From Azolla caroliniana (lineage: Eukaryota; Polypodiophyta), in NCBI GenBank assembly GCA_043228905.1, contig JBHGNT010000001.1, positions 35,216,001 through 35,280,000 on the forward strand: 64,000 bases of DNA. Direction: 5' to 3'. The translations under genes were made by a program, and so were the position numbers. The first letter of the stretch is position 1. Each line of letters begins with the position of its first letter. The notes under the pieces were generated by a model that saw only the letters and a program-made list of their open reading frames with translations, was not told the DNA's origin and made no database searches. This document shows positions 25,176 to 48,540 of this stretch, piece after piece.

Positions 25176-27314
25176 ATAATAGTCGTTACATGGAAGATTA
25201 TGATAGAGAATGACAAGGGTCATTACACCGAAGAGGACAAGCAATTAGTTCCAAGGTTTGATAACCATCCAATTTTAAGGTCCCAAGGTGTATCTACTCT
25301 TTAGTGATTATTTTTAAAAATCCAAACACACATAAGAGATACATGTAATTTGACCTTTTACTTATTTGATGACTTTGCTTCAAAAAGGTACAATATAGTA
25401 AGCACTAAATGGTTCCTACATATCAAACCATGTATCGATCCACAATGTGAAACCACATATGGGGATGGTTCCCATTTTGTAGGTTTGAACATCGTACGCA
25501 TTTGTTCACTCCTCACATTTTATTTCGAACCTCTATCAATTGGGGACCTCTAAGAAACTCACAACAGAAGACAAATTGAAGTCATTACATGGATATTGAA
25601 ATAAAAATGCCCAAGCGAATAGAGAATATTTATTTTTTTGCATCGAAATACAACTAGAAATAATCATGGCTCCCCTTTGGACATGCCAAATACATTTAGA
25701 TACCTTATAAAGCAAAACATGCTAATAAGTGGATACATAATATATTATATTTAAAATAAAGGAGTTCATCGTTTTCACCATACAACTACACATGGAATTT
25801 AGAGTAGGCCAGATACATGGGAACTGGTGCACATATTGATCATTGTATGTGGTTTATAATGATAAGAAACTTGACAATATGGGAATAAACAATGTTTTTG
25901 AGAAAATGTCCTATCTTTTACCATTGAAAAAGAAGGCATCGTAGAAAGTAGTGGTGCAAATGGAAGTGTTGTTCCATGAAAGATTAATTGGACATCATGA
26001 GTGAGGGAAGAATGGAATAAATGTTGTTTTTCAATGTGTTGATTGCTATGATGCATGTAGGATCATAGTCATTTACAAGGTTGTATAAATGTATGAGGCC
26101 TTATGCTATCACTAACAAAGGGGATATATCTACCTCTCAAGGACCTGATGTTATTGTGTTGCTGAAAGGTAAGATTAAAGCCACTCTCCTTCCTCCTTGA
26201 CCCTCTCTCAAATAAAATTCGACATTTTTTAGGTTCATGCCTCCCTTTCTAATATCTACCCCCAAAACACAATATATAACAAATGATTTTATTGTTCTTT
26301 CCCGTCTCTTCCAATATCAATTCATTAGATAAGCCTTCTTCCAAATAGCTCAATGCTAAAGGTCTCCCTCATAGTCTTCATCTCTTTGGCCTCATCCCTA
26401 CTAAAATGTTGCGAATAAGAATTGGTTAGAACTTAAGTTGCAATTCAACTTAAAACATGTCATTGGGATCATATATTTCTCCTCGTTTTCACTCACGTGT
26501 ATATGTGTGTGTGTGTGTATGTGTGTGTGTGCACATAAATGAACATGTGCATATGCAAACATGCACATTGCCTCATATATTTGTGTATGTTATAGAAGAC
26601 TTGGTTTCAACATGGATATTGTTGTCCTCACTTCCTTTTTTGTAAACAAGCATAAAAACAAAAACAACAAATTTGTTGCATTGTAACGGTGATAACAAGG
26701 GTGACCATTGACACCTCAATCTCCTAATCCGGATGGGAAAGAAAAGTTCAACACCTAATTGTTGGATTTGCATGTTGCAAAGTATGTGTTAAGTATTCTT
26801 AAACTTTTGATCAAATTCTTCATCGTCCTCTTGCCATGCATTGAAAGTATGTGCAAGTTACTAAGCTATTGACAAAAGGTCTTACTAGGTCCAAACCCTC
26901 ATATTCATAAATCTTTGGGACACAATATATCTTCTTCGAAATTGTATGCCACGTTCATGTAACCAACGAACAACCTCACTACATCTAAATGGTTGATCTC
27001 AATCATGGCTTGATTAACTTCTCCTCTTGATCTCTCTCTTTCTTTCTCCTAGAGATGGGAATTTCAATGACGATGTAGACTTCATTGGAGAGATAAAGAG
27101 GCTTCATTGCACAAGATATAACACTAATCAAAGTGCATGTAAGGGAAATTTTATGTTTAATGTTATTAACAAAGACAATAGAATAATGTAGGGAGGACAG
27201 TTGTAAAATAAATGAATTGGTGGTAGGCAATAAGCAATTTGCATCATTCAACAAATTGATGAGGATATCAATTGAATGTTTATTATATAGAGGCTAATGG
27301 AACCCATAATTGAA

Positions 27315-27357
<43 letters not shown>

Positions 27358-27358
27358 G
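27315..27358. repeat. (CT)n(TA)n microsatellite upstream of LRX
   Basis: About 12 CT units run directly into about 9 TA units, roughly 100 bases upstream of the LRX ATG. CT tracts near plant start sites can act as promoter elements, and the TA part could double as a TATA-like region. Both roles are inference. Confidence 0.85.
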
Positions 27359-27460
27359 TAATGTCCTTTTTCCTAGATTTTTACAAGTAGAATTTAAATC
27401 TATTGATTGCATTTACATTGTCCTTATTTTGTAGGTGTGATCGCGTAAAATTAATAAAGG

Positions 27461-29476
27461 ATGGGGTTGCATAGGGGACACACTTGGGCACTAATATTCA
27501 TCATCGATTGCTACAAGATTATGGCAATCACACAACTTGCTAGCATCGAGCATTATCAACCAATAATAAACAACCACATGGAAATACAAGAACATGTTGT
27601 TGATAGGGCCGAGTGGCAACCTACATCCGAGATTTTGTATGGTAATTCTTTCGGCAACACACGGTTGTATGATGCTTATAAGGCATTACAAGCATGGAAG
27701 TTGTTGATTTCATCAGATCCACAAAATGTGACATCCACATGGGTTGGTGTCGACGTATGTAGCTACGCAGGTGTGTTTTGTGCAAACTCTTTGGATAATC
27801 CTTGCATCGAGACTGTTGCTGGCATCGATCTCAACCATGCTAATATGGAGGGAAAATTAGCCCCTGAGTTAGCACTCCTATCCGACTTAGCATTGATTCA
27901 CCTAAATAGCAACCGGTTTTTCGGCCAAATCCCTCTCTCTTTACAAACTTTACCACTCCTTTATGAACTTGATTTAAGCAACAACAAATTCAATGGTTCC
28001 TTCCCTTCTTTTCTTCTCACGTTACCCCAATTGGCTTACCTTGACATTCGATTCAATTCCTTTGATGGAGCCCTCCCTACCTCCTTGTTCACTCACTCCA
28101 CCATTGATGCCATCTTTGTCAATAATAATCAATTCTCCTCTACCATTCCTTCATCCATTTCTCAGTCTACATCCTCTGTCATTGTCCTTGCTAACAATAA
28201 TCTCACGGGATGTATACCATCCTCGATTGGTGCCATGTGCTCCTCTCCTAATGAATTTGTCTTCCTTAATAACCAACTCACTGGTTGCATCCCTGATAGC
28301 ATTGGTCTTCTGACAGAGCTCACCGTTCTTGATGTCAGCTCCAATCTCCTCACAGGGAGCCTTCCAATGACCATTGGGAATATGACAAAATTGGAGCAAT
28401 TTAATGTGGCTGACAATGAGTTGGTAGGTGAAATACCCTCCCAAATATGTGATCTCCAAAATCTACAAAACTTCAATTTCTCATCCAATTTCTTCACTCA
28501 AGAGCCTCCCAATTGTCTTGCCCTGGCTTTATGTGGTTGTACCATTCATGACAATGCAAATTGCATTCTAGAAGCTAGACCAAACCAAAGATCCTCGGAG
28601 CAATGTCAAATAGCTCAAAACAATTCCAAATCTTGTGATCAATTCGATTGTGTCGAGACAACAGGACTAGAGTTTGATATGTTCGTGGATTCTCTTACCA
28701 CTATTACATGCACGAAGCACTTGTCTCCTCCGACTTATACCCCACCACCTCAAATCCCATGTTCTTCACCTCCACCATATGTTTATTCACCACCACCCCC
28801 AACCACAATTTCCTCATATCCTCCACCATCAACAAATCCACATTGTCCTCCCATACCAACTAATTCTTCAAAAGTTTGGTCACCACCTCCTCCATCGAGG
28901 AAACCAACTCCTTCACATGCGTTCCCACCACCCATGCACCACGACACAACACCCTTAGCGCATCCACCCCCACCGTACCATCAACATACAAACTCGTCAA
29001 AACATTTTCCACCCCCTCCACCTCATCATACAACAATTGTGAAGCCTTTTCCACCTCATTCTCCACAACATTATGTCCCATTGGTCTCTCCACCATTTCC
29101 AATGCCCCCTCCACATGGTCACATACATTCACCTCATCATACAACACCCGTGAAGCCTTTTCCACCTCATTCTCCTCAACATTATGCCCCTTCGGTCCCT
29201 CCACATGGTCACATACATTCACCTCATCATACAACACCCGTGAAGCCTTTTCCACCTCATTCTCCTCAACATTATGCCCCTTCGGTCCCTCCACATGGTC
29301 ACATACATTCACCTCATCATACAACACCCGTGAAGCCTTTTCCACCTCATTCTCCTCAACATTATGCCCCTTCGGTCCCTCCACATGGTCACATACATTC
29401 ACCTCATTATACAACACATGTGAAGCCTTTTCCACCTCATTCTCCTCAACGCCATGCCCCTTCTCTCCCTCCATGA
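27461..29476 (+). CDS. Leucine-rich repeat extensin-like protein (LRX)
   Basis: LRX proteins are secreted cell-wall proteins that bind RALF peptides through their LRR domain and are anchored by an extensin tail. This is one uninterrupted 671-residue frame. Residues about 8-27 (TWALIFIIDCYKIMAITQLA) could be a signal peptide, though a weak one. An N-terminal cap (YDAYKALQAWK, WVGVDVCSYAGVFC) is followed by about ten LRRs from residue ~118 to ~350 (DLNHANMEGKLAPELALLSD, LDLSNNKFNGSFPSF and similar). A Cys-rich hinge follows (CGCTIHDNANC, CDQFDCV, about 355-400), then a proline-rich tail from about residue 421. The first part of the tail has SPPPYVYSPPPP, a classical extensin cross-link motif. 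From about residue 520 it becomes His/Pro-rich and is built of 30-residue units. A TTTTGTAG|GTG just upstream could be a 3' splice site of a leader intron. Confidence 0.92.
   Translation: MGLHRGHTWALIFIIDCYKIMAITQLASIEHYQPIINNHMEIQEHVVDRAEWQPTSEILYGNSFGNTRLYDAYKALQAWKLLISSDPQNVTSTWVGVDVCSYAGVFCANSLDNPCIETVAGIDLNHANMEGKLAPELALLSDLALIHLNSNRFFGQIPLSLQTLPLLYELDLSNNKFNGSFPSFLLTLPQLAYLDIRFNSFDGALPTSLFTHSTIDAIFVNNNQFSSTIPSSISQSTSSVIVLANNNLTGCIPSSIGAMCSSPNEFVFLNNQLTGCIPDSIGLLTELTVLDVSSNLLTGSLPMTIGNMTKLEQFNVADNELVGEIPSQICDLQNLQNFNFSSNFFTQEPPNCLALALCGCTIHDNANCILEARPNQRSSEQCQIAQNNSKSCDQFDCVETTGLEFDMFVDSLTTITCTKHLSPPTYTPPPQIPCSSPPPYVYSPPPPTTISSYPPPSTNPHCPPIPTNSSKVWSPPPPSRKPTPSHAFPPPMHHDTTPLAHPPPPYHQHTNSSKHFPPPPPHHTTIVKPFPPHSPQHYVPLVSPPFPMPPPHGHIHSPHHTTPVKPFPPHSPQHYAPSVPPHGHIHSPHHTTPVKPFPPHSPQHYAPSVPPHGHIHSPHHTTPVKPFPPHSPQHYAPSVPPHGHIHSPHYTTHVKPFPPHSPQRHAPSLPP
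29019..29476 (+). repeat. 90-bp coding tandem repeat in the LRX tail
   Basis: Units start at 29129, 29219, 29309 and 29399. The first three are essentially identical and the fourth is diverged and truncated by the stop codon. A leading copy at 29019 carries an insertion (PPFPMPP). Each unit encodes 30 residues containing HHTTPVKPFPPHSPQ and HYAPSVPPHGHIHSP. The DNA-level identity indicates recent expansion. Confidence 0.95.
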
Positions 29477-31382
29477 TTGTTAGTGCCTCCTTGACATGAT
29501 TACAACATTCTCCTCATTATTCTCTCATCATCACAGACTACCAAAGTATCCTCCACCATTTAATATTCCTCATGACATCCCAATACACTATCCTCGTCCT
29601 TGATCACAATCATGATATTCCCTCCACTTATACACGCACTTCATCTCCACATTTGAAATCCAATTGCACACAAAGCCTGTGTTGTTTTTCCTTTACATTA
29701 TACTATCACTATGTTAACAATAAATTACTTCAAATATGAAAGAATTTCCATTTACATTATAAATGTATATTACTAAGTGGAAACTTATGATCGATATCAC
29801 TTTATAGAGCATTGTGGATTTCTACAAATGCAATTACAATAACCCAATCATTAAGTTATTATAAAGCAATTTATTAATTATTATAAAGCAATAACAATTC
29901 AGTTTCATTTTACATAATATGAGTTTAAATCAATAACATTTCTCTTATAAAACACAACTTTACACTTAATTTTCCACAACCCAAGGGTTGAGAAATTTCA
30001 TCACAACCTTCTACCAATAAACATAGATACAATTTCATTGGTAGAACTAAAATTGGCTTCTTTGATGGGTAGAGAGATCACGTATGATGTATATATGTGG
30101 TTATATAATTACAACCATGGGCATAACCTGTAGTTATAACAAGCAAACCGTTCTCAACATCCTTGTAGAAGTCATCATTATAACTATTTAAGTATGTTTG
30201 ATCGTGGACATGTACATCATTAGACATATTGGTGCGTGCTTTTTTAAGTATCTTAAAAACACATAGTGTACACACTTTTAAGTATGTAATTCTTGTATTT
30301 TGATCCAACAATTTTTACACTTTTGCTGCTCCTCCTTTGAAAACAATGGAACCATTTCTTGTTACGTAGGAAAGAGTAAGAGATAGTGTACACTTAGTAG
30401 ACATAATGCGTGCTTGCATTTGGGATTTAGTTCTTTGTGCACTTAGATTGCTGGGCTTGGCTCGATTTCCCCATACAATGAAGTTATGTTGTGTGGCCCA
30501 ACTCATGTCCTAATTCTGCCAATGTGCTCCCACTGGATGTCGAATGTCCCTTCCCTTCACTTGGCAACATGGAGAAGGTGATATTTGTCTACATATATTT
30601 TGGCTAGCTCTACTTGCATTCCACTCGCCAGAGGGAACATTATTGTTGTATCATCTTTCATGTTGTTGGATCCCATAATCAATAATCAAACTTGGTAACT
30701 AGTCCATATTAAAAGAAAATGCATTCAGTGTTGACTTTGGATTGAGCTTCTGCCAAAGGTCTTTTTCGCTTGTGGACATATGATTTGGAGCAAAATGTCT
30801 ACCAAGACAGTAGGAAGGTGACACTTTCTCGGTCTAGGGATCTCACACACTAACATAAAGGCAAATTTGTTTTGAAGTAGACCACGACTATGCCAATATG
30901 GGAGGAGAAGTAGCCACAAGTCGGAAGCAGTCGATGAGGCAGCTTTGCTGGTGCGTGTTGGTATGGCACAAAGCATTTCACGAGCGAGGAAGTCGAGTCA
31001 CGACACCTTGTATGTTAGGGTGGGGGGGGGGGGGGGGTGTATGGGGGTTCAAAAAGCTTCGGTCTCTCTTTCTCTCTCTTTTGAGGCTCTTTCGGGGACA
31101 CATTCCGATTCGATGAAGCTCCCTCCGGGTTCTCCGCCGCATCTAGCTAATGGAGGCTTAGCCAAATCTATCCATCTCACTTTTTCTATTCACTCTATGG
31201 ACGTTACAAAATATGTATCTATCTCACTTTTTCTATTCAACACAACATAAAGGCCTAACAACACACACATAAATTATAATAATACATAATAACATCATCA
31301 CGCCCATTTCCTTTCTTTAATTGTGATTTAGTCTGTCAAAATTGATTTCCACTGTAACGAAGAAGAGAAGAAGAAGACAGGG
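29477..31382. other. Intergenic region between LRX and CDC48B
   Basis: AT-rich with no recognised exon. A short direct duplication (TTATTATAAAGCAAT) is visible near 29855-29895. A 16-base G run sits at 31022-31037. The last ~80 bases are GAAGAAGAG-rich and probably belong to the CDC48B leader. Confidence 0.5.
31022..31037 (+). repeat. Homopolymer G tract (16 G)
   Basis: Sixteen consecutive G, with GGGTGG before and TGTATGGGGG after, about 350 bases upstream of the CDC48B start. G-quadruplex formation is possible on paper. The exact length is unreliable in sequencing data. Confidence 0.7.
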
Positions 31383-35982
<4,600 letters not shown>

Positions 35983-36347
35983 AAAAGGCATGTATCCAAA
36001 ATTATTAGTAGGCCTATATAGCCTTTTTTCAATGCTTCTAGTTTTTGTTTTTACAGTCATCTGGTGAAATTATTATTTTGTTTATATGCCAAAATGCACA
36101 TAACCTCTTGGATATTTACCAGAGCATACCTCCCAGGTGTTTAAAAAAGACCACAAAACCTCTCGGTTCTTCGAAACTTAATTCAGGTAATTTCTTTAAA
36201 ACCGTGGGGTAGGCTGGTAAATATCCAAAAACCTAGGGGTATTTTCTCTTCATCTCATTGTTAAAAGATGGTTTGGGTCTGTGCCCACTGCCTTGTTTGC
36301 TCAATAAACCATTGGCTGGATTCCAAATATTATAGTTTTTGTAACCA

Positions 36348-36622
36348 GTATTCACATTGGATGACTAGGGTCTAAGATTGATCTCTGTGGTGTGAACACA
36401 TCTATAATGGAAGACATTCATCGGTTTGGGTATATGGCTTTGTACTGGAATTCACAATGGATGTCTAATGTTTAAGGTTGACCTGTGGTGTGAACACATC
36501 TACAATGGAAAATATTAATTCACATGTTACTGCACTGGGATTCATGGTGGATGACTAGAGTTTAAGGTTGACTATTGTGGTCTGAACACATCTACAATGG
36601 AAACATTCATTGACATGAGGAC
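36348..36622. repeat. Degenerate tandem repeat, ~90-100-bp unit x3
   Basis: Three units start near 36348, 36448 and 36539. Each runs ATTCAC or ATTCATG, GGTGGATGACTAG-like, TAAGGTTGA, GTGTGAACACATCTACAATGG, ATTCATC or similar. Divergence between copies suggests an old array. Confidence 0.85.
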
Positions 36623-37629
36623 CTGGATGGGCATTAGCAGCGTGTTGATGCACTCTTGATTGGAGGGTGATCAGTTAACCCTGTAATATGGTCCTAGATC
36701 CGTCATTATCATTTATCACTTGATTACATAACTCTTGGATTTCGGCTCTAGGTTTTGATGCTCTCACATTGGGTTTGGATCGGCAGTATGGGATGCCGAT
36801 TACTGCAGTGTATGCTGGTCCATTTTACTTTTGAGCTCTCAAACTTGGGGTAGAGTCAACATGGGTTCTTGCTCTATGGCTGTAAAGTGATGCTGGTGAT
36901 GCTGATGCCCACTTTTTGTATGCTGATTATATGGTTCTACTTAATGGCCCTACATTTAGAATAAGCAATATTAAATTATTTCAATCCCAAGAAGAGTGCA
37001 TATATCATGTTCCTGAGCTCGACGAAAAGCAGTTCCTGTCACAATCTTCTTGAGGGTTCAATCAGTTGGATAGTGTGCTAAAAAATCTCATGACTATTTT
37101 AGATACTTTATTCTTATAAAAGTTACTTCATGATTATTTTATGTCTAGAATTATGCACTGGTGGTTATAACAGCCTTCCATACAGGCAAAACCAAAATAA
37201 ACATTGTAGTGCTTGATTTGAAGAAAGACAACTTAGTGCAATTCAGATCATCTTGCCGTCAATTGTTGTATTTAAGATTTGGTATCAGAGCTCTATTTAA
37301 GAGCTTCTACATTTGGTGCAAAATCGGCCCTGATGTTTGAGCTATGAATATTTTGTTTTTATCTTGAGCTCACTACTGATCAGAATTCAAACGTTTTTAT
37401 GAAAATGTTGGCTTTGAGAGCTAAAATCTGACATCAGAGATCATCTCTAAGGTCTGAACTTTGCAGATCTATTCTAGTATGTCTTATCAAGATGATAATT
37501 TGAAGCTTCTGATTGTTTTTCCTGTGGTATTTTTATTGTTTTTCAGAGAATTATTTAATTCTTCTAGGTAAAATGGAATGTTCTGTGTACGTCTGAAATA
37601 GGGAGAATTTCATTGAATTTTGATCTTGT

Positions 37630-37787
37630 ACGTCTGAAATTTGATCTTATGATAACCATTCATTTGATGTTTTACTGGCTTCTGATTGATCATTTTGTGA
37701 TAATCGTTACGCCTGATATTTGATCTTATGATAACCATTCATTTGATGTGTTACTGGCTTCTGACTGATCACTTTGTCATAATCGTA
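37630..37787. repeat. Tandem duplication, 79-bp unit x2
   Basis: TTGATCTTATGATAACCATT and the following ATTTGATG, TTACTGGCTTCTGA and TTTTGTGATAATCGT blocks occur at 37641 and again at 37720 with few differences. Confidence 0.9.
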
Positions 37788-37924
37788 CAACTGAGCTCTT
37801 TTTATGTTTCATACAGTAAATTATGGATGAATCACAAATTCGATTGTTATATAGGCAGTGTAAATATACTACATTTGAAACTCTTCTCATTTGCTTTTAC
37901 CAGATTACTTAGAATATGATAACG

Positions 37925-37976
37925 GCCTCTAGTGCAAAACATAAACTTGGGCCTCTAGTGCAAAACATAAACTTGA
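37925..37976. repeat. Near-exact 26-bp tandem duplication
   Basis: GCCTCTAGTGCAAAACATAA plus ACTTG is repeated head-to-tail, and only the last base of the 26-bp unit differs. Confidence 0.95.
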
Positions 37977-38595
37977 ATGTACCAAACCCAACGATGGGAT
38001 TCATTAATAATAAATTATCAGAAGATATTACCTATTCACATTTCACTCTTACTCAAACTAAGAACTCGAATTACATTGAAATTCCCTTGAGCATATACCT
38101 AGCGAAAGAAAGATACCAATTTGGTTAACAAAATGGATGAACTGATAAGTTTTTTGACAGCAGACGTCCTTTCAGTAAATGTGTCAATGCAATTAAGGAA
38201 AAATGAAACATTTCGTCAGGCAAGATTCTTCCACGAAACAGTGCAAAAATGGGTATGAATTATGTAGCATTAGCAACTTATTGATCCTATATCAAGAATT
38301 TGGTGACCATATGAAGGAAAAAATAAAGTTTGTTGAAGCTTATTATAATGTTGATGAATGTTTCCAAGACTTTTGAATGAACCTAATACACAAATCACAG
38401 AATAGTTCCCCATTAAAGTATGGAACAAAGATACTAAATGTGATAAATCGATCATATAATATAGGTGCTGTAAAATCATTGATTGTAATACAGATGACTC
38501 CAGATTTTCTTTCATATGAAGTCTGGCAGTGAATAATGACAGCAATATGGAGCAAGGACAAGACACCTAGAAAATCGTTGACAAGAGCTCACAAT

Positions 38596-45904
<7,309 letters not shown>

Positions 45905-48540
45905 TCTGCAGACAGTAGTAGTAGCAGCCGAATAGAGATAAAGAGAGGTCTCTCTCTATCTCTCTCCAATCACAAAGGATATAATTAAGTGGCCTTGAGT
46001 TTGACAACAGGACAAAGGGAGAGTTCGTTTTAGTTATGAAGCAAAGTGGGCAAATCCAATAAAAAAGAGCTTCGATCGGTCGGCAATGTCTCGATTGTTT
46101 GTCTCTGGGATGCAATTCTTCGGGTTACATATGAGAGCAAGTGAGCAACCTTTGGGCACCTATGCATAGTCTTTATAGTTGTAACTTGTGGTTTGGACAC
46201 GGCTTCATGGTTTGGTATATGAAGCGTTGACAACATTATACTTAACTGTTGTAAGCAAGAATTGAAGGTAGTTTGTGGTCGGGTAAGCATGAATTTCATC
46301 AATCCAATCCCGTGGTTCAAGCTCAAAGATATAGTTGTACTTATTTTGTAACCGCCTTAGATAAATATCCATAGGCAAGGCAATGAATCTAGTTAGTAAA
46401 AGCAAGTTAAAGCATGATCCTCCTCCCCAAATAGATGGAAGGACACTTTTGGAACATCGTGCATATGAGTTAGCTTATCACCATTTGTATCTTTTGTTTT
46501 TGTAATTTACATACATATATGAATAATAGAGAAGGGGAAAAAAGCTTGGAAGAAATAGCCCAAGCTAAAAAATGGAGTGACAAAGCACTAGAAAGGATAG
46601 TGAGGTAAAGGACCCCATGGTGAGGAAAGAGCTTGAGGTTTTATTGATAAAGAGGGGAGCACATGAGACAAGTAATGATTGCTAATACCTAGTACCAAAA
46701 TATTTGGGGGAAAGGGTAGCCATAGGAACTCGTCAAACTTATGCCCAAGGTTCACTACAAAGTTCTTGACTAAGGTATATTCTAGGGTTCGCTCTCACTT
46801 TTGCTACTAAGTTATATTTGTATTTGCTCATTTAGGAGAACATGAGCTAGAGTCATATTGTAATCGTGCTTTGATGCTCCGTTAATATATGGCAAATGTT
46901 TTTCAAAATGACTAGGTATAAAGGGCATATAATTGGTGTATTATGTTGAAAAGTCAAAGGTATCAACTCAAGTGGAATGTTTACAAAACCAAATTACTTG
47001 AGTGGGATAGAGGAAGTTGGAATTTCGTGTGTAAGGGTAAAATGGAGAAATATACAAAGGAACATTGAAGTAGTCAAGGTTAAGAAGTTCATGCCTGATG
47101 ATTCTGATCTCAAACATGAATATCAAAGAATCACCAAAAATCCAATCCAATGATATTGTGTCAACGAGTGAAAAAATGATGTTCACATACAAAGGCTATG
47201 TCGCTTGTAAAAGCTCTCTCGTTGAGTTTGCAATTATGCCAAGTCCTAAAAAAAAGCCCATACTAATTCCATGCCAACCATTGTGGTGGGGGCATGTAGT
47301 ATTTGGAATAATTGTGGAGAATAACTAGGATATCTATTATATCCACTTCATTCGATACGATACATGGTATCTCCCATCCATTTATTAAAAGGGTTGGGCT
47401 TTGCAACACACGTGCCCCAAGAGTGTGTTCACACATAAGGTGTGTGTGGTTGAGCTTGATATCTTATCATCCTTATCATTAACAAGATGACACAAAAAAT
47501 CATACCAGGTCATTATTCAAACTCAGAAAGAAGGAACATATAACATCGGTTGGCTTTGATGAGTTAATTGTTGGTTAATAAATTGGCTCATTGCTACTTG
47601 CTCATGGATTTGCTTTGTATAGAGAGGTTGTTCAATGAGTGCACACTGCATTTGCCTTTATTTAGTGATGAATGATTTGTAACTATTCATGATCATAAGA
47701 GGTTCAATTTTCATAATCCTTTATCAGTCCTACATTTTAGACCCAAGATTGTATCTGATTTTAATCTTAAGTGAAGGGTTTTTGTTTTGAAGCTAAGCAC
47801 AACACACCAGAGTTTGCGCATTACTAGACGAGGATGACAGCTAGCCAATATTTTAATGAGATCTACCTAACGTCCTTCATTCACATGTGAGCCACTCATA
47901 TGAACTAGCTGTATCATGGGACATTCATCCTACATCCCCATCATCATTCATTTGGGCAGAGGAATCACTTATGAATGTTACCAATTCTTATCCTAAGATG
48001 TAGTCACATTATCTTAAGAGCATTCCAAGGATCCCCAAAGAGCTCAAAATTAACCTTCACATAGTTTTGACTCCCACAATAGTCTCATTGTTTTTTCTCA
48101 AGATTCTCTTTGCCTCATGAAATAAGTAGAGAGAGTGTGGATCATACACCTCCAGGCCTAGAACGGATGCATTTTTTAGATCAAAGAAAGTCAAAATATC
48201 CACCAATGGAGTACTACCACTCATGATCCATGGACCGTATTGGCTGCTTGACATTTGAATGTTGTTGTCGTTTACAGTTGGAAAATGTGAATGGAAAGTA
48301 TCACTCTTAACAGCTGGAAAACACCCAGGCACCTTGCTAGCTTGGGGGATATAGCTTTACATATCCATCATCTTGTTTAATAGTTTTAGCTTCGAAACAA
48401 CGTTATTGCCATGATAAGTGATATTCTCTTCCATAGTATAAACTCATGAACATTCTGTTTAATTTCAATCCATGCTTTACCAGGCATCTTCCACGACCTG
48501 CCATGCTTATATTTCATTGGCATCTTTAAACATAGAAAAA
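45905..48540. other. Intergenic region between AlaRS and the PPR gene
   Basis: No exon is recognised. 45940-45966 is CT-rich and probably in the AlaRS promoter or leader. Minus-strand open frames at 46205-46405 and 48057-48332 look partly coding but match no family I know. Bases about 48360-48540 carry the frameshifted PPR tail described separately. Confidence 0.5.
48360..48540 (-). pseudogene. Out-of-frame E/E+ domain remnant of the PPR gene
   Basis: Directly past the PPR stop codon, another frame reads SWKMPGKAWIEIKQNVHEF (about 48440-48500), a clear match to the plant PPR E-motif end (PG-x-SWIEV-x-N-x-VH-x-F). A third frame reads VVSKLKLLNKMMDM (about 48362-48405), like the E+ segment. 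Between the intact frame and these pieces at least two frameshifts are needed. The gene therefore once had a longer C-terminus, or the sequence contains indel errors. Confidence 0.8.

Larger units (their letters stand above)
23816..27460. other. Repeat-rich intergenic region between PEX10 and LRX
   Basis: Contains a LINE-like relic (24385-24726), a (GA)n tract (25131-25170), a GT tract near 26500-26535 and a (CT)n(TA)n tract ending about 100 bases before the LRX start. No host gene exon is recognised. Several short open frames on the minus strand around 25.8 and 27.1 kb have no family resemblance. Confidence 0.5.
35983..38595. other. Intergenic region between convergent CDC48B and AlaRS
   Basis: Holds three tandem duplications (listed separately) and otherwise AT-rich sequence. 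No further CDC48B exon could be identified with confidence, although a short C-terminal exon may exist. Confidence 0.5.

Noticed and set aside
28876-29499. 207- and 204-codon frames overlapping the LRX tail
   Set aside because: They are kept open by the 90-bp repeat period; no family resemblance and no independent gene signals.
48057-48332. Minus-strand 91-codon frame downstream of the PPR gene
   Set aside because: Does not resemble DYW or any domain I know, and has no clear start context.
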